Assembly: GCA_003550325.1 (NCBI GenBank)
Contig: QKWP01000234.1
Location: 271,034-335,033, forward strand
Source: Gigaspora rosea
Lineage: Eukaryota > Glomeromycota > Glomeromycetes > Diversisporales > Gigasporaceae
DNA: 64,000 bases
Reading direction: 5' to 3'
Shown: positions 1 through 11,412 of the stretch, piece after piece
How the letters are laid out: each line of letters opens with the position of its first letter
Numbering within the stretch: the first letter of the stretch is position 1
Made by a program: the position numbers and the translations under genes
The notes under the pieces: generated by a model
Database searches by the model: none
What the model was told of the DNA's origin: nothing
The model's input: only the letters and a program-made list of their open reading frames with translations

Positions 1-668
1 GAACGTTCATGCCCAGTTGATAGAATTGATATAGTTTTAGTGCCTCGTTCTTCAATTGTGGTGTTACTTGACATACTAAAAGACACTGCAGTTTCATCCA
101 TGTTACCGATTAAAGATAAAGAATAGTCATATCTACGCCGCTTAAAAAGTACAAGAGATAAAAACTCATTTTGATCCTCAATATAACTCTTAGGAAGACG
201 TTGGGCAACAGTAGTCCGTCTTTGATTTACCAAGTTATTTCTAGACATAAATCCGTCTACCCATTTTTGTGAAAATTTATTATTTTGTATTCCTCCATAT
301 TTTTCTTGATAACGAGATATAGCACACAATGTGCGAGCTTTGGCTTGAATCATATACCGGCTTACAGTTTTTTGCTGAGATCAAGCTTCTTGAAACCATT
401 CAATTAATTCGGCTTCAAGTTCAGGATATTTTGGCCGGGCCCCAGGTGACAACTTTTGAATATAAGGCGCAACTTTCAGAAGGTCGGATTTTTTGCTTAT
501 CCATTCCCGAAGCTGCTTTCTTTCTATTCCAAATTCATTAGCAGTCGAATGTTTACTATGCCCTTTTTCATAGTAGGCAATTATCATTAGTTTTTCGCGT
601 GCTGACTATGCTCTTTTATTTTTTTTTGTCACTCGAGCACGTCGAGCTTTAAAGTTTCCATGGGCCAT
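1..668 (-). pseudogene. pogo/Tigger-like DDE transposase, 5' part, two nonsense codons
   Basis: The frame reads leftwards from an ATG at 668 and runs off the window edge. The first ~20 residues are basic (RRARVTKKNKR). A CENP-B/psq-type helix-turn-helix follows (IIAYYEKGHSKHSTANEFGI), then a second DNA-binding segment with KWVDGFMSRNNLVNQRRTT, as in pogo transposases. Near the left edge comes GNMDET, the usual site of the first catalytic Asp of the DDE triad, then STGHERS. Two in-frame stops break it: TAG at 606-608 (from CAG by one change) and TGA at 381-383 (from CGA by one change). Otherwise the frame is open throughout, so the copy is young. The rest of the DDE domain lies outside the window. 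Seen: motifs and stops. Known: motif order of pogo proteins. Confidence in family is high. Confidence 0.85.
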
Positions 669-810
669 TCTATTTCTTGTATATAGTTTGTGCTAGTACA
701 GTATTGAGTTTGTCTCGGTTTACCGGTAATTGCTGGTGGCGGAGTTACTGTGGAGAGCTTCTGCTAATACCTTGCTCCCTTCTGCGAAAATGCTTCAGTT
801 TCGATAGTTT

Positions 811-859
811 TTTATTTTATTTATTTATTTATTTATTTTATTTTATTTATTTATTTAAT
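811..859. repeat. (TTTA)n simple repeat
   Basis: An uninterrupted TTTA/TTTTA microsatellite about 50 bp long. The rest of 669-1327 shows no coding signal; it holds only an 18-bp palindromic run around GTACGTACCGGTACGTA near 941-958. Confidence 0.8.
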
Positions 860-1327
860 TTGGACCCAAGGGTCACAAGCTAACAGTAATATTTCGTTAA
901 TTTGTTCCAGTAGTTAAAGAAATTTAAGAAGATATAGGTATGTACGTACCGGTACGTAGTGAAGTTCATTGGTTTTCTTTTATATCGACTTGTATTACTT
1001 AAAATATGTCGTGTATAATACCCCCAACACAAAATACCCCCTAGCAAAAGACCCCATATGCAAGATACCTGTCACCGATCAAGAGACCCACGGGTATTTT
1101 ATAAGTTTTTTTTTGGTTAGATTGTATTAGACCCGGGGTACTTTGGTCAGTGCACTATGGTATATACCAGTTATTATGAATATATTATAAGACATAATAC
1201 ACGTCTTTAGAAAGTATTTGTGAGTAGTAAAATTCATCCGGGTATAGCCAATACTTAATTCGGGGAATGATCTACATTTTTTCTGGTGTATTTTAATAAC
1301 CAATCAAAATGAACTTCTGCTATGCTG

Positions 1328-2076
1328 ATCAAAACACTGTGTAATTGTTAAAAATCAGTTAATCGTTATATATCGTTGTGATCAAAACACTGTGTAATCG
1401 TTAAAGATCTGTTAATCGTTATATATTGTTTTAAATAATTCCGATTATAATCAATTTGTAGATATATAACGATTTAATATAGAAAATGATATATATCAAT
1501 TTAGATATATGGGCCCTCAAAAGTAGAAACCACCGAATTTGACTTTTTAAAAAAATTTGGTTGCTTAACTTTCAAGACCTATATCTCAATGAATTTCAAA
1601 GCTATTCCAATAATTTAAATTTTAAAATAAACTTTAAGATTTAATATTTCTTTTAAAATTTAAATTATTAAAATAGCTTTAAAATTCATTGAGATATAGA
1701 TCTTGAAAGTTAAGCAACCAAAATTTTTTAAAAAGTCAAATTCGGTGGTTTCTACTTTTGAGGGCCCATATATCGATTTTTAGCCAGTTAATCGATAGAT
1801 ATCATTATTTTTTAATCGATATAAAACGATTAACTGTTATATATCGATCAATATCTATATATAAAATTTCCTGATGATATATCAATACTAAATACTCTTG
1901 CCGATTTCTATCGATAGTAATATAATCGATATATATCTGATATAGATATTAATCGATATATCACTATCGATAGAAATCGGCAGGGGAATTTAGTATCGAT
2001 ATATATCTGACCAGTTAGTAATCGATATATATCTATATATAAAATTTGCTGATAGCCCAGAAGAATTAGTCAGCTT
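1328..2076. mobile_element. CGATAT-rich non-autonomous element with a nested MITE
   Basis: The element begins with two tandem units of TGATCAAAACACTGTGTAAT and ends in TATATAAAATTTGCTGATAG. Its body is full of ATCGATATATATC-like motifs and contains an inverted repeat, TGCCGATTTCTATCGATAGT against its complement. A copy in opposite orientation lies at about 9295-9535, and a partial copy at 13235-13390. No coding capacity is seen. It is split by the palindromic MITE at 1511-1767. Confidence 0.65.
1511..1767. mobile_element. 257-bp palindromic MITE nested in the CGATAT-rich element
   Basis: The element is almost one long palindrome: GGGCCCTCAAAAGTAGAAAC at the left is matched by its complement at the right, with arms of about 120 bp. 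It is flanked by ATATAT on both sides, compatible with a TA target duplication. The related element at 9295-9535 lacks this insertion, so it acts as an empty site. No protein is encoded. Confidence 0.8.
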
Positions 2077-2453
2077 AGCTTTATATGTCTGATAGACTCT
2101 CTTTCCTTGGTACCTAATTCTAAAACTTAGGTTTTTTTTCTTCTGGTACAGCTCTAGTGANCAGTTAATCGATAGATATCATTATTTTTTAATCGATATA
2201 AAACGATTAACTGTTATATATCGATCAATATCTATATATAAAATTTCCTGATGATATATCAATACTAAATACTCTTGCCGATTTCTATCGATAGTAATAT
2301 AATCGATATATATCTGATATAGATATTAATCGATATATCACTATCGATAGAAATCGGCAGGGGAATTTAGTATCGATATATATCTGACCAGTTAGTAATC
2401 GATATATATCTATATATAAAATTTGCTGATAGCCCAGAAGAATTAGTCAGCTT
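1785..2453. repeat. Exact 292-bp direct duplication beside an N
   Basis: Bases 1785-2076 and 2162-2453 read identically over 292 bp. The second copy starts directly after the single N at 2161. The DNA between them (2077-2160) is part of a retroelement. The exact identity together with the N suggests a scaffolding join rather than a biological duplication. Confidence 0.85.
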
Positions 2454-2738
2454 CTGTAGTACTATTAAAAGATCTTTCTTACCTCTTTGCTTGGGACTTG
2501 CCAAACAGGTTTCAATTGTTCTGGTCCTTTGGATTTGTCTGTGTAAACTTACACAACTGCACTAATACTCCTATTCAAGATAGTAGTACCAAGGTTACAG
2601 ATAATATACCCAACTAATTGATGAACAAATATTACTATAATACAGACCTATTTTTCAATTCATCTCTAGTGAAATTTGAACTCTAGACTTGTCGCTTGGA
2701 GGTGATAACCAGATAGCTTCTCTATGTCGTCACACTCT
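2077..2738 (-). mobile_element. Fragments of a tRNA-headed retroelement
   Basis: Read on the minus strand, 2738-2454 matches the head of the element at 51250 (TGACATAGAGAAGCT..., then a B-box-like segment at 2671-2683, then GGCAAG...CAAAGAGGTAAG). Bases 2160-2077 match its body around 51640-51700 (GGTACCAAGGAAAG, GAGTCTATCAG). The two pieces are separated by the N and the duplicated block, and about 65 bp of body is missing between them. No open reading frame is kept. Confidence 0.65.
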
Positions 2739-2793
2739 TTATTTATATAAATTTTTAGTTTGTTATTTTTAAATACTTTATTATTTTTATTTA

Positions 2794-4418
2794 GGGAATG
2801 TGCTATTTCCACTATGGTTACACAAAATGTTACTATTTTTAGATTTTAATATAATATTGTATATTATAATTTTAATTATTTTCAATTGGTTCAACTTGAT
2901 TTAGGTTACCAAAGCAAGACTCGTATAACATTATACAACATTAGGGGGCTTCCAGAAATTACGTAATATTTTTTTACTAATAAATTTCAAAATTTTACCC
3001 ACCCACCCACACCTGATACTCTATTAGCCAATCAAATTTTATATTTTTAAAATTTATTTATATGTTTCAATTTATGAAATTAATAATAACTATTGCTCTA
3101 CTGGACCGATTTGGATGATTTAACTACCAAAATGTTTGTCTCACTGAGACAATTCTAACAAGCCCAAAATTGTTAAAATATAATCACAGGATCCCAAGAA
3201 CATTCAACTTTAGTGTAATTTTAATAGTAATTTTTTAGAATTACTAAGTAAATTTCTTTAATATTGAATAACTTTTGATCCACCAGCCCGTTTTGGATGA
3301 TTTAACTACCAAAATGTTCGTCTTAGTGAGACGATTCTAACAATCTCAAAATCGTCAAAATCTAATCACAGGGTCCAAAGATCATTCAACTTTTGTGTAA
3401 TTTTAATAGTGATTTTTTAGAGTCACTAAGTAAATTTCTTTAATATTGAATAACTTTTGATCCACTGGCCTGTTTTGGATAGTTTAACTGTCAAAATGTT
3501 CGTTTCAGTGAGACTATTCTAACAAGTCCAAAATCACTAAATTCTAATCACAGAATTCCAAGATCAATAAAGATTTTTTGTTTGTTTAACAATACAAATC
3601 TTTATCGATCTTGGAATCTTGTAATTGGAATTTAGCAATTTTGGGCTTGTTGGAATCGTCTCACTGAGATGAACATTTTGGTAGTTAAATCATCCAAAAC
3701 GGGCTGGTGGATCAAAACTTATTCAATATATTCAATATTAAAAAAATTTACTTAGTGATTCTATTAAAATTACACTAAAGTTGAACGATCTTGGGACCCT
3801 ATGATTAGATTTTAACGATTTAGAGCTTGTTAGAATCGTCTTAGTAAGACGAACATTTTGGTAGTTAAATCATCTAAATTGGTTTAGTAGAACAATAGTA
3901 ATTAATAATTTTATAATTTTATACTTTTGGCCAGAATTATAAAAATTTGATCAGAATTATAATTATAACCTGATATTTTCGGGACCCCACCCATCTACTA
4001 AAAAATCACGTAATTTCTGGAAGCCCCTTTAGTAGTGTGTAACCAAAAATTATTTTTGCAAAAACAATGCACTGGGCCTTTGTATAACATGCGTGCATAT
4101 GTTGTGTAACCAGTATATGTACTGTGATTGGAAGTTGCTTTGAACCTAGATTTAGAGTTAGGGTGAGCCGGAATTATGTCTAACCTGCCGGGGGATTAGC
4201 CCACTAGCATTAAGCTAATGCTGGCCGACCCAGGGTTAGGTTACCAAAATTAGACTTGTGTAATGTTATACAACATTAGCAGTATATAACCAAAAATTAT
4301 TTTTGCGAAAACACTGCATGTGCCTTTGTGTAATATAAGTGCATATATTATTTTGAATTCTAAAAATAGAAAATCTTGTATAACCATGGCAGAAATAGCT
4401 GGTGGAAATAGTAGCTCT
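2794..4418. mobile_element. Foldback element of the CCATGG family, split by a PIF/Harbinger-like insertion
   Basis: The 5' end GGGAATGTGCTATTTCCAC is mirrored by GGTGGAAATAGTAGCTCTC at the 3' end. The flanks TTTTATTTA and CTTTATTTA agree at eight of nine bases, consistent with an 8-9 bp TSD. The body shares ACCAAAAATTATTTTTGC and the GCATTAAGCTAATGCTGGCC inverted motif with the element at 11850-13101. It encodes nothing. Without the insertion at 2944-4028 it would be about 540 bp long. Confidence 0.65.
2944..4028. mobile_element. 1085-bp PIF/Harbinger-like non-autonomous element
   Basis: The terminal inverted repeats are GGGGGCTTCCAGAAATTACG and AGGGGCTTCCAGAAATTACG (right end read inward). 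The TSD is TTA at 2941-2943 and 4029-4031. A TWA duplication is the mark of PIF/Harbinger elements. The inside holds three direct copies of a ~180-bp module with GGATGATTTAACTACCAAAA, followed by inverted copies, so the whole folds back on itself. No transposase is present. Confidence 0.8.
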
Positions 4419-4503
4419 CTTTATTTATTTACAAAATTTTTTAAATTAATTTTTTATTTATCTATTTGTTTATTTTTTTAATATAACTTTAATATTTAAT
4501 TAA

Positions 4504-4731
4504 GGGTGTTATTTTATGGCGACGGGTCGCCATGGCGACTCTATATGAATAGCCAATCAAAATTGAGCATGTGACTATATAATACATTGCTTATTGTCGC
4601 CCTATAAAAATTTTCTACAAACTTTCTAATTTTTATAACAAAAAACACAAAAGAAAATTCCCTAACCCTAAATATGATTGGCTGCTATATGTAGGGTTGC
4701 CATGGCGACCCGTCGCCATTTATAATTTTCC
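4504..4731. mobile_element. 228-bp MITE with 9-bp TSD
   Basis: The ends carry ATGGCGACGGGTCGCCATGG in inverted orientation. The TSD is TTTAATTAA at 4495-4503 and 4732-4740, exact over nine bases. A 9-bp duplication points to the Mutator-like superfamily. The terminal motif is itself palindromic. There is no coding sequence. Confidence 0.8.
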
Positions 4732-4787
4732 TTTAATTAATTTTACTAATATTTAATAAGAATTTTATAATTTGACATGAGTGTATT

Positions 4788-6485
4788 TAGGGTCCGGAAT
4801 CGGGCCAGGCTACCCAGGCCCAAGCCCAGCCCGAACTGCTAAAGTTCCGGGTCGGGCCTGTATTTTTAGGCCTGTAATTATATCGGGCTGGGCCTGGGCT
4901 AGGCCCGCTAAGATACCAGGTCGGGTCGGGCTTTACTAAAAAGCCCACGGGTACCCAATAGGCCCATTAAATTTTATAGCTATTAATTTCAACATATTTA
5001 ATTTTATTGAATAAATACTTAGATCAATAAAAGGATATGTATTTATAACACTAACAGCTAATAAATTATCTACGTACGTACGTAACACCAGTATTGCCGG
5101 TTATACAGATTAATTAAGATAAGTATTTTTTTAAATTTGTAGTTTTTTTTTATTACTACTGTACTAATCGACGTTTAGTATCGGCATCCCATTGTGAAGT
5201 TGTCACCGTTGCTGAGTTACTTTGATATGTGGAGTAGTTAGATTCAGAATAGCGTAGTAAATAAAACTAGCACAGTAGTTAAAATTAGGTGGAGCACTAT
5301 AATTAGAGAACTGGATATAGTACAGTAGTTAGATTCTGGATGTTAAAGCTGAACATAGCATGGTTGTTAAATTTGGGGTGTTAGAACTAGACGTAGCATG
5401 ATAACTAAATCTGGGATGTTAAACTGGACATTAGAACTGGACTTATAGATTTAGGATATTGGCTAGACGTAGCTTAGCACAGTAGTTAGATTTTGAATAT
5501 TGGCTGGACATACCGTTGGAGTTAGATTCAGAATTTAGAACTAGACGTAGCACTGTAGTTAAATTCTTGATGATAAACTGTACATAGTATCATAGTTAAA
5601 TTCGGGATGATAAAACTGGGTATAGTATAATAGTTAGATTCGTGATATATAGTAGTTAGATTCGGGTTAGATTTTGGATGTAACATGGTATTTAGATTTA
5701 GGGCGTTAGTTCTAATATACATAGTATGATAGGTAAATTGTTGGGTGTACGTTTTGATTATTATTTTTTTTTAAATAATAAAAAAAATTCTTTATATTAT
5801 CACTATACTTACGACAAAATGAATTAAATAGAAATATATCATTATAGCGACAGCGCAAACTTAATTGAATCGGTTGAAAAGTCATTCATCTAATTTTTAT
5901 CAGGTGTTATGATCGGTTAGGAGAGCTTGAGGAAATTGTGCCAGTTTATTTTATCATGAACAAAAGTGTTTAAGGTTAAATAGTTTAGACGATAAACTAA
6001 CACACATAGTTTCGGGTTATAAGATTTATCTTTATTTATATAAACCAATACATCGGATTATTATAATAATACTAAATACTATCTACAATCGTTAACTACT
6101 TGTTCCCTCTTTATAAGCTGAAACTAAACCCTTATGTATCTTTTAATTAGTATGGCGCTTTGATCCTTCGATTGGGGATTCAATCACTCGTTTGGAGCTT
6201 TGATCACCCGTTTGGAGCCGTTAGGAGCTTTTAAGGAGCTTTGATCTCCTATTTCTGCATTTGGAAATTCGGATAACACAGGTGTCCTGGATTTAACAAC
6301 TGCTCCAATCTTATTGGTTCTATATATGCGGGCCAATGGGCCAGGTCAGGCCTAGATAAAGCTCGATCAGCCCGACCCGAGCCCAGCCCGTCTAGGTATA
6401 ACCGGGTTTTGGTTCGGGTCGGGCTTGAAAAAAATTTTACCGGGCTTATGAAAACCCGGCCTGACCCAGCCCATTCCGGACCCTA
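4788..6485. mobile_element. 1.7-kb non-autonomous hAT element carrying a minisatellite
   Basis: The ends are TAGGGTCCGGAAT and ATTCCGGACCCTA, with an exact 8-bp TSD AGTGTATT at 4780-4787 and 6486-6493, as for hAT elements. About 150 bp at each end is unusually GC-rich for this window (repeated CGGGCC/GGCCCG). The middle is a minisatellite (5215-5740). No transposase was found. Confidence 0.85.
5215..5740. repeat. Diverged minisatellite inside a hAT element
   Basis: An irregular tandem array of roughly 35-50 bp units built on GTAGTTAGATTCGGGATGTT and AACTGGACATAGCA. About a dozen units can be made out, each diverged. Short open frames on the minus strand here are artefacts of the repeat. Confidence 0.75.
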
Positions 6486-7337
6486 AGTGTATTGTAATGT
6501 ATCCACCTGATAAACCAATTAAATTGTAGAATTAGATATAATATAAAATTGAAAATAATAGTGATATTTTAAAAAATCACTTTTGGCTCATTATTTTGTT
6601 TATAAAACTAATATTTCACAAAAGATTTGGGTTCATTTATAAAATAGTCTGGTACTAAGTTCAAGCCTATGATTTATCAGAATTGATATTTTCAGATCTA
6701 CAAAAAATCTGTTCGGGTAATACTTAGTTTGATCTATTAGAATAATACTAAATGCTAATTGGCTGGGTTCAATTTTTTTTTTTTGAGACAAACAAAATCA
6801 ACAATAACAATAAAAAAAACTAAAATAAAAACCACATTTAGATTTAGTATAACAGTGCATATACTGCTACTATTTTCTATATTTTAAATAGCAAGTTATA
6901 TTCCCTATTTCCTCTTTAGGCTTCAAATTTATTAAAAATAAATATAAAACCTGAAGTAGTTTTTCTTTAGTTGCATTTATTAATAAAAGTTCAGATTCGT
7001 ACTTTCATTATTTGCTAATCATGCATCTATATTCTTTACAAATTTGAACTGGACCCAGGCCTACATAATATGGTTTCAGACTTTAACCTTAGATCTGATT
7101 TAATATTTAGACTAGACACAGAATTTTAAAAATATCTGCCTGGTCTAAATCATATAGAACACTATATTAAACTGCTCTTCATACTCTAACAAACAAAATT
7201 TTTTGCAAAATTTTACTATAAAATTTTTTTTTATCTATGAATTTTTTTTTACTTCATCCTAATTCTAATTAACAAAAAGAATAAACTATTTTAGCTATTA
7301 TGATTTCACATTATACAAATTTTATAGAGTATATTAT
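6486..7337. other. AT-rich spacer without recognisable features
   Basis: I see no gene, RNA or clear element here. It contains poly-A/T tracts and scattered homology-free AT-rich DNA. Confidence 0.5.
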
Positions 7338-8485
7338 AACTAGAGTTGGAGCACGGAAAATTTTTGAGGCATGCCCAAAAGAGCATGCCTTTGACAAGAG
7401 CATGCCCTCTTGTGCTCTGAGCATGCTTCTATAAAGATTATAATTGGCTAATTCATATAAATCAACTAACCAATAAATTAATATACTAAACTTTATTTTA
7501 CTATTTTTTTTGAATCTTTAAAAAAAATACTTTGCTTTAGTCTGCTATTTATTAAAAAAATACTATCTTGTTTATATAGATTTAGCTTTTATAATTTTAA
7601 ATTAACTATAAGTATCAATATAAAATTTGCCTTTTAAATCTTTATTCTTTTATTTTTTTGCAAAATAAAATCTAATTATTGCAGTAAATTTATAAAATTA
7701 AATTATAAATCATATAAATAATATCTAATTTATCTTTTCACAAGAAAATGTATTAGATAATTTTACAATAAGAAATATCTAAAAACAATAGTAAATAATG
7801 CACTTTATAGTAAAAAAATAATTTTATTGCTGCATTGTTTTATTTTATAACTAGAAAACAGACACTGTTAATGTCCGGAGCTAAAAATTTATTTTTGGCT
7901 ATTAGCTAAAAATAGAACCAATAAATTATATAAATAGATGATTATTCTCCACTATACTCTAGACATTTATAAATATTTCTAATAAAAAATAAAAAATCTA
8001 ATAAAATTTCCTTAGAAAAACTAATAGATACAGCTAAGTTTGGGCTATAGCTATACTATAATTTTTTATTATAACTCTGGTATATATAATTGTCCAATTA
8101 TATTTTTTTTAAATCATATGAGCTGCTATCAATAGAAATAAGGCAGATCGATATTTTAAAAAAATTAATATCTTAACTTTCATAGCGCATATCTTGATGA
8201 ATTTTGAAGCTATCTTATCTTGATAATTTAATATTCAAAAGAAAGCCTATGATTTAAGCTTTTTTTTAAATATTAAATTATCAAAATAGCCTCAAAATCC
8301 ATAGAGATATGCATTATGAAAGTTAAGGTATTAATTTTTTTTAAAATGTCAATCTGCTTTATTTCTATTGACGGCAGCCCACATGATAGGGATCACATAA
8401 TAGAGCATGCCTTTTGGCCAAAGGGCATGCACTAGAGGACATACCCCTGAGGCATTCCCTCTAATGCTATGCCACAATTCTAGTT
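7338..8485. mobile_element. 1.15-kb foldback element with GCATGCC clusters
   Basis: The ends are AACTAGAGTTGGAGCAC and its diverged complement ACAATTCTAGTT. Next to each end is a cluster of GCATGCC motifs (7368-7430 and 8403-8460). A second palindrome, 8113-8387, is nested near the right end. No coding sequence or clear TSD is seen. Confidence 0.6.
8113..8387. mobile_element. Palindromic MITE nested in the 7.3-8.5 kb element
   Basis: ATCATATGAGCTGCTATCAA at the left is mirrored by TTGACGGCAGCCCACATGAT at the right. The arms continue through AACTTTCATAGCGCATATC and its complement, giving ~130-bp arms. Its layout resembles the MITE at 1511-1767 (both carry AACTTTCA and CTCAATGAATTT-like motifs), so the two may be distant relatives. 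Confidence 0.65.
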
Positions 8486-9294
8486 CCAATACACTTATAC
8501 TAAATTATTAAATTTATTTAATAAAATTTTTTTAATAATTTTGTAATTTTTTTTCTAAAAAGCTAAGTTATTTGTTATATAAGTAACAACAGCTTATATA
8601 TCACTGAACCAATCAGATTTTAGGATCTCATATAACATAATACAATCAGAAAATTCAAAACAAATATTTGTTTTATAAAATTATTTATTACTCAAAATTT
8701 GCATAAAAACCAACTATTTTCTATGTATTAACAAAAAGTTTTTTTGAATATTTTTACTATATATCTCAAACTCTAACTTTAATTTAGATACTCATCCTAA
8801 CCCTAAACTAGCAAAAACTAAACTTTATTGATATAGAAATAATCTACCGGTGACATATTATATGTGTCATATATAACTTACCTATTTCTAAAAACTACTA
8901 TATTATATTTTTTTATTACTAAAAGTTAATTATACAAATATTTATAGTCAAGATTATATTTTATAATAGAATAACTTTTTTGTATTAAAAATATTATAAA
9001 ATTTATTATTATTAGAAAAAAGTTTTTTATACATCTGCATAGTCATGCACTCATGGTAGCTCACTATCTCGGATATATAATAAAATCAAATTAGGTATGT
9101 AAATACATGTTTTTGCTTTACAATTAATTTTTTTTTAGTTATTTTAATATTTTTTTTTGTTTTTTATTAACAGTTATGGAAATCTGAAAACTAAAATTTG
9201 TATAAAAATGAATATTATTATTTTTTTTGTTTTTTTTTGGTATTTATTCTTTTGTTTATTTGTTTATTTTTTCAGTTTGATATTTTCTTTTCTG
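8486..9294. other. AT-rich spacer
   Basis: No gene is recognised. The sequence is poly-T rich with no clear repeat ends. Confidence 0.45.
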
Positions 9295-9535
9295 TCATTA
9301 GCAAATTTTATATATAAATATTAATCAATATATAATACTTAGTCATTTTATATTGATTATAAAATATCGTTATATATCAATTAACTAGATAAAAATTGAT
9401 ATATATCGATAATTAATATATATCATTTTCTATATTAAATCGTTATATATCTATAAATCAATTATAATCGTAATTATTTGAAATGATATATAATGATTAA
9501 CAGATCTTTAATAATTACATAGTGTTTTGACCCAT
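9295..9535 (-). mobile_element. Second copy of the CGATAT-rich element, uninterrupted
   Basis: On the minus strand it follows the order of 1341-2060: CAAAACACTATGTAAT, AGATCTGTTAATC, ATATAACGATTTAATATAG, and so on to TATATAAAATTTGCTAATG. It lacks the 257-bp palindrome found in the first copy. Confidence 0.65.
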
Positions 9536-9689
9536 CACAAAAATTTTAATCCGGATCACTAGATAAAAAAAAAAAACAGAGTTCAAAATTTCTTAAGCCC
9601 ATTTGATCTATAAACTACTATAGATCATAAATATATAACCCATAAATTGTATAAAAAAACTTAAAAACAAGCTGTTTTATACTATTTTT

Positions 9690-10240
9690 ACTCTTTTTTT
9701 CTTTTACCCCTCTTTTCCTTTCTCTTTTTTTTTTCTTTTTTCTCTTTTTTTTTTTTTCTTTTTTTTTTAATATTTCGAATACTTTCAAAATATTTTAGAA
9801 CTGAGAAAATCAAGCTGGATCAGTAGATTTGTAACCTAGGTCATATCAAGAACATGTTTGACTAATATTTTCAAAATGGTTTGATAATTTTTGATAATTG
9901 TACTACAAGATCAGATTAGATTTTTGTTCATTTTGGTTTTTTTTATTTTTTTTTATTTTTTAATTTTTTTTTATTTTATTTCTACACTTTACTACTACTT
10001 TACTGCTGGCACTATGCAAGAAATCCAATGACTTTTCAGCACTTTGCGCAAGCCAACTCAGCCTTTCGATACTTTGCAAAAACACACAACTAATTTCTTT
10101 AGCAATTTCTAAATTTCAAAAGCACAAGTTTTTACAAGTTTTTGCAAGTTTTTGCAAGGTTTCGCTTTATTTATTTTTTTGTAATTTATTTTATTTTAGC
10201 ACCAAGATCACAAACTCTTACTTCAAAGAAATGGAGCTTT
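9690..10240. repeat. T-rich low-complexity tract and CTTTGCAAG repeats
   Basis: A pyrimidine-rich run (about 9690-9770) is followed by spaced copies of AGCACTTTGCAAGAA-like motifs, which continue after the MITE at 10252 up to about 10870. This looks like an old minisatellite. Confidence 0.55.
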
Positions 10241-10251
10241 GGGGCTCTGTT

Positions 10252-10431
10252 AGGACCCCGAAATATACATAGGTAGGTCAGGTTAATTATAGAGTTACTA
10301 AAAAAAGAAAGATCTGCAGAAAAACTTCAAAAATAAGCAAAAAAATTACTATAAATAGAAAAGATCTGCATAAAAAACCTCAAAAATAAGCAAACTCATA
10401 CCTGACCTATCTATGTATATTTCGGGGTCCT
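10252..10431. mobile_element. 180-bp hAT-type MITE
   Basis: The ends are AGGACCCCGAAATATACATA and its complement. The exact 8-bp TSD is GCTCTGTT at 10244-10251 and 10432-10439. A sibling with a different 8-bp TSD lies at 53473-53663. Inside are two AGATCTGCA/AAAATAAGCA units. It encodes nothing. Confidence 0.85.
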
Positions 10432-11080
10432 GCTCTGTTTATTCTTTATTTAGTTTGCTTATATTTTTGTTTTTTGTTTATTTCTTTTTTTTTATTTATT
10501 TTTTTAATTTTATTTTATTTTATTTATTCCTTACTTCTTTTAGACCTTTGCAAGAAAACAATTTGACTTTTTTAGCACTTTACAAGAATACCAATTCTAA
10601 TGTCTTTAGCACTTTGCAAGAAGTCACGAATATGAGCGAATTTAATTAAATATAAGCAAATATAAGCAAATATAAGCAAATATAATAGTTTATTTTTTTC
10701 AGTTTTGTTTTTTTTTGTTACTTTTTTCAGGTTTGTTTTTTGTTTTTTGTTTATTTTTTTTTACTAATTTTATTTTATTTATTTTTTACTTCTTTTGGAA
10801 CTTTGCAAAAAACGATCTGATTTTTTTGGTACTTTACAAATTTTAACTTTCTAGCACTTTGCAAAAAATAGGAATATAAGCGAATATAAGTGAATATAAG
10901 TAAATATGAGCGAATATAAGGAATATAATAGTTTATTTTTTTTGGTTTCGTTTTTTTTGGGTTTATTTTTTTTGTCATTTTTATAATAAGAATTTTTATT
11001 TTTTCGCATATGCGATACACCACACCCTATAAAATCTGGTGTAATGTAAAATCAAAACAATAAATTAATTCATTAGTTTA

Positions 11081-11145
11081 GGGTTAGGGTGAGGGTGAGG
11101 AATAGGGTTAGGGTAAGGGTGAGGGATAGGATTAGAGTAGGGCAA
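11081..11145. repeat. Degenerate TTAGGG-like tract
   Basis: Interspersed GGTTAGGGT, GTGAGGGT and GGGTAAGGGT units sit inside repeat DNA. A second short tract is at 34897-34935. They look like internal sequence of old elements and not like a chromosome end, because neither the array length nor the regularity fits a telomere. Confidence 0.5.
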
Positions 11146-11412
11146 TTTAGCAAAAAAATACTAACCCAAAATTTCAAGAAGAATTTTTTTGTTAGAGCAT
11201 GAAAGATGATTTTATAAGCAAAATTTTGTGCTATAGCTAATTTTTGAAAAAAACTATAATTGCTTCAATTTCACATTACACCTGATCCTGCATTCTAATT
11301 GGTTGATCAAGGGTTGCAATACATCGCCATGGTGGTAAATTATAAAACCTTATAATAATATATAATAATATATGTAATATTTAAAATATAATATATAATA
11401 ATGAAAATAACT

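Noticed and set aside
11081-11145. TTAGGG-like tract as a telomere
   Set aside because: It is short, irregular, internal and surrounded by element DNA.
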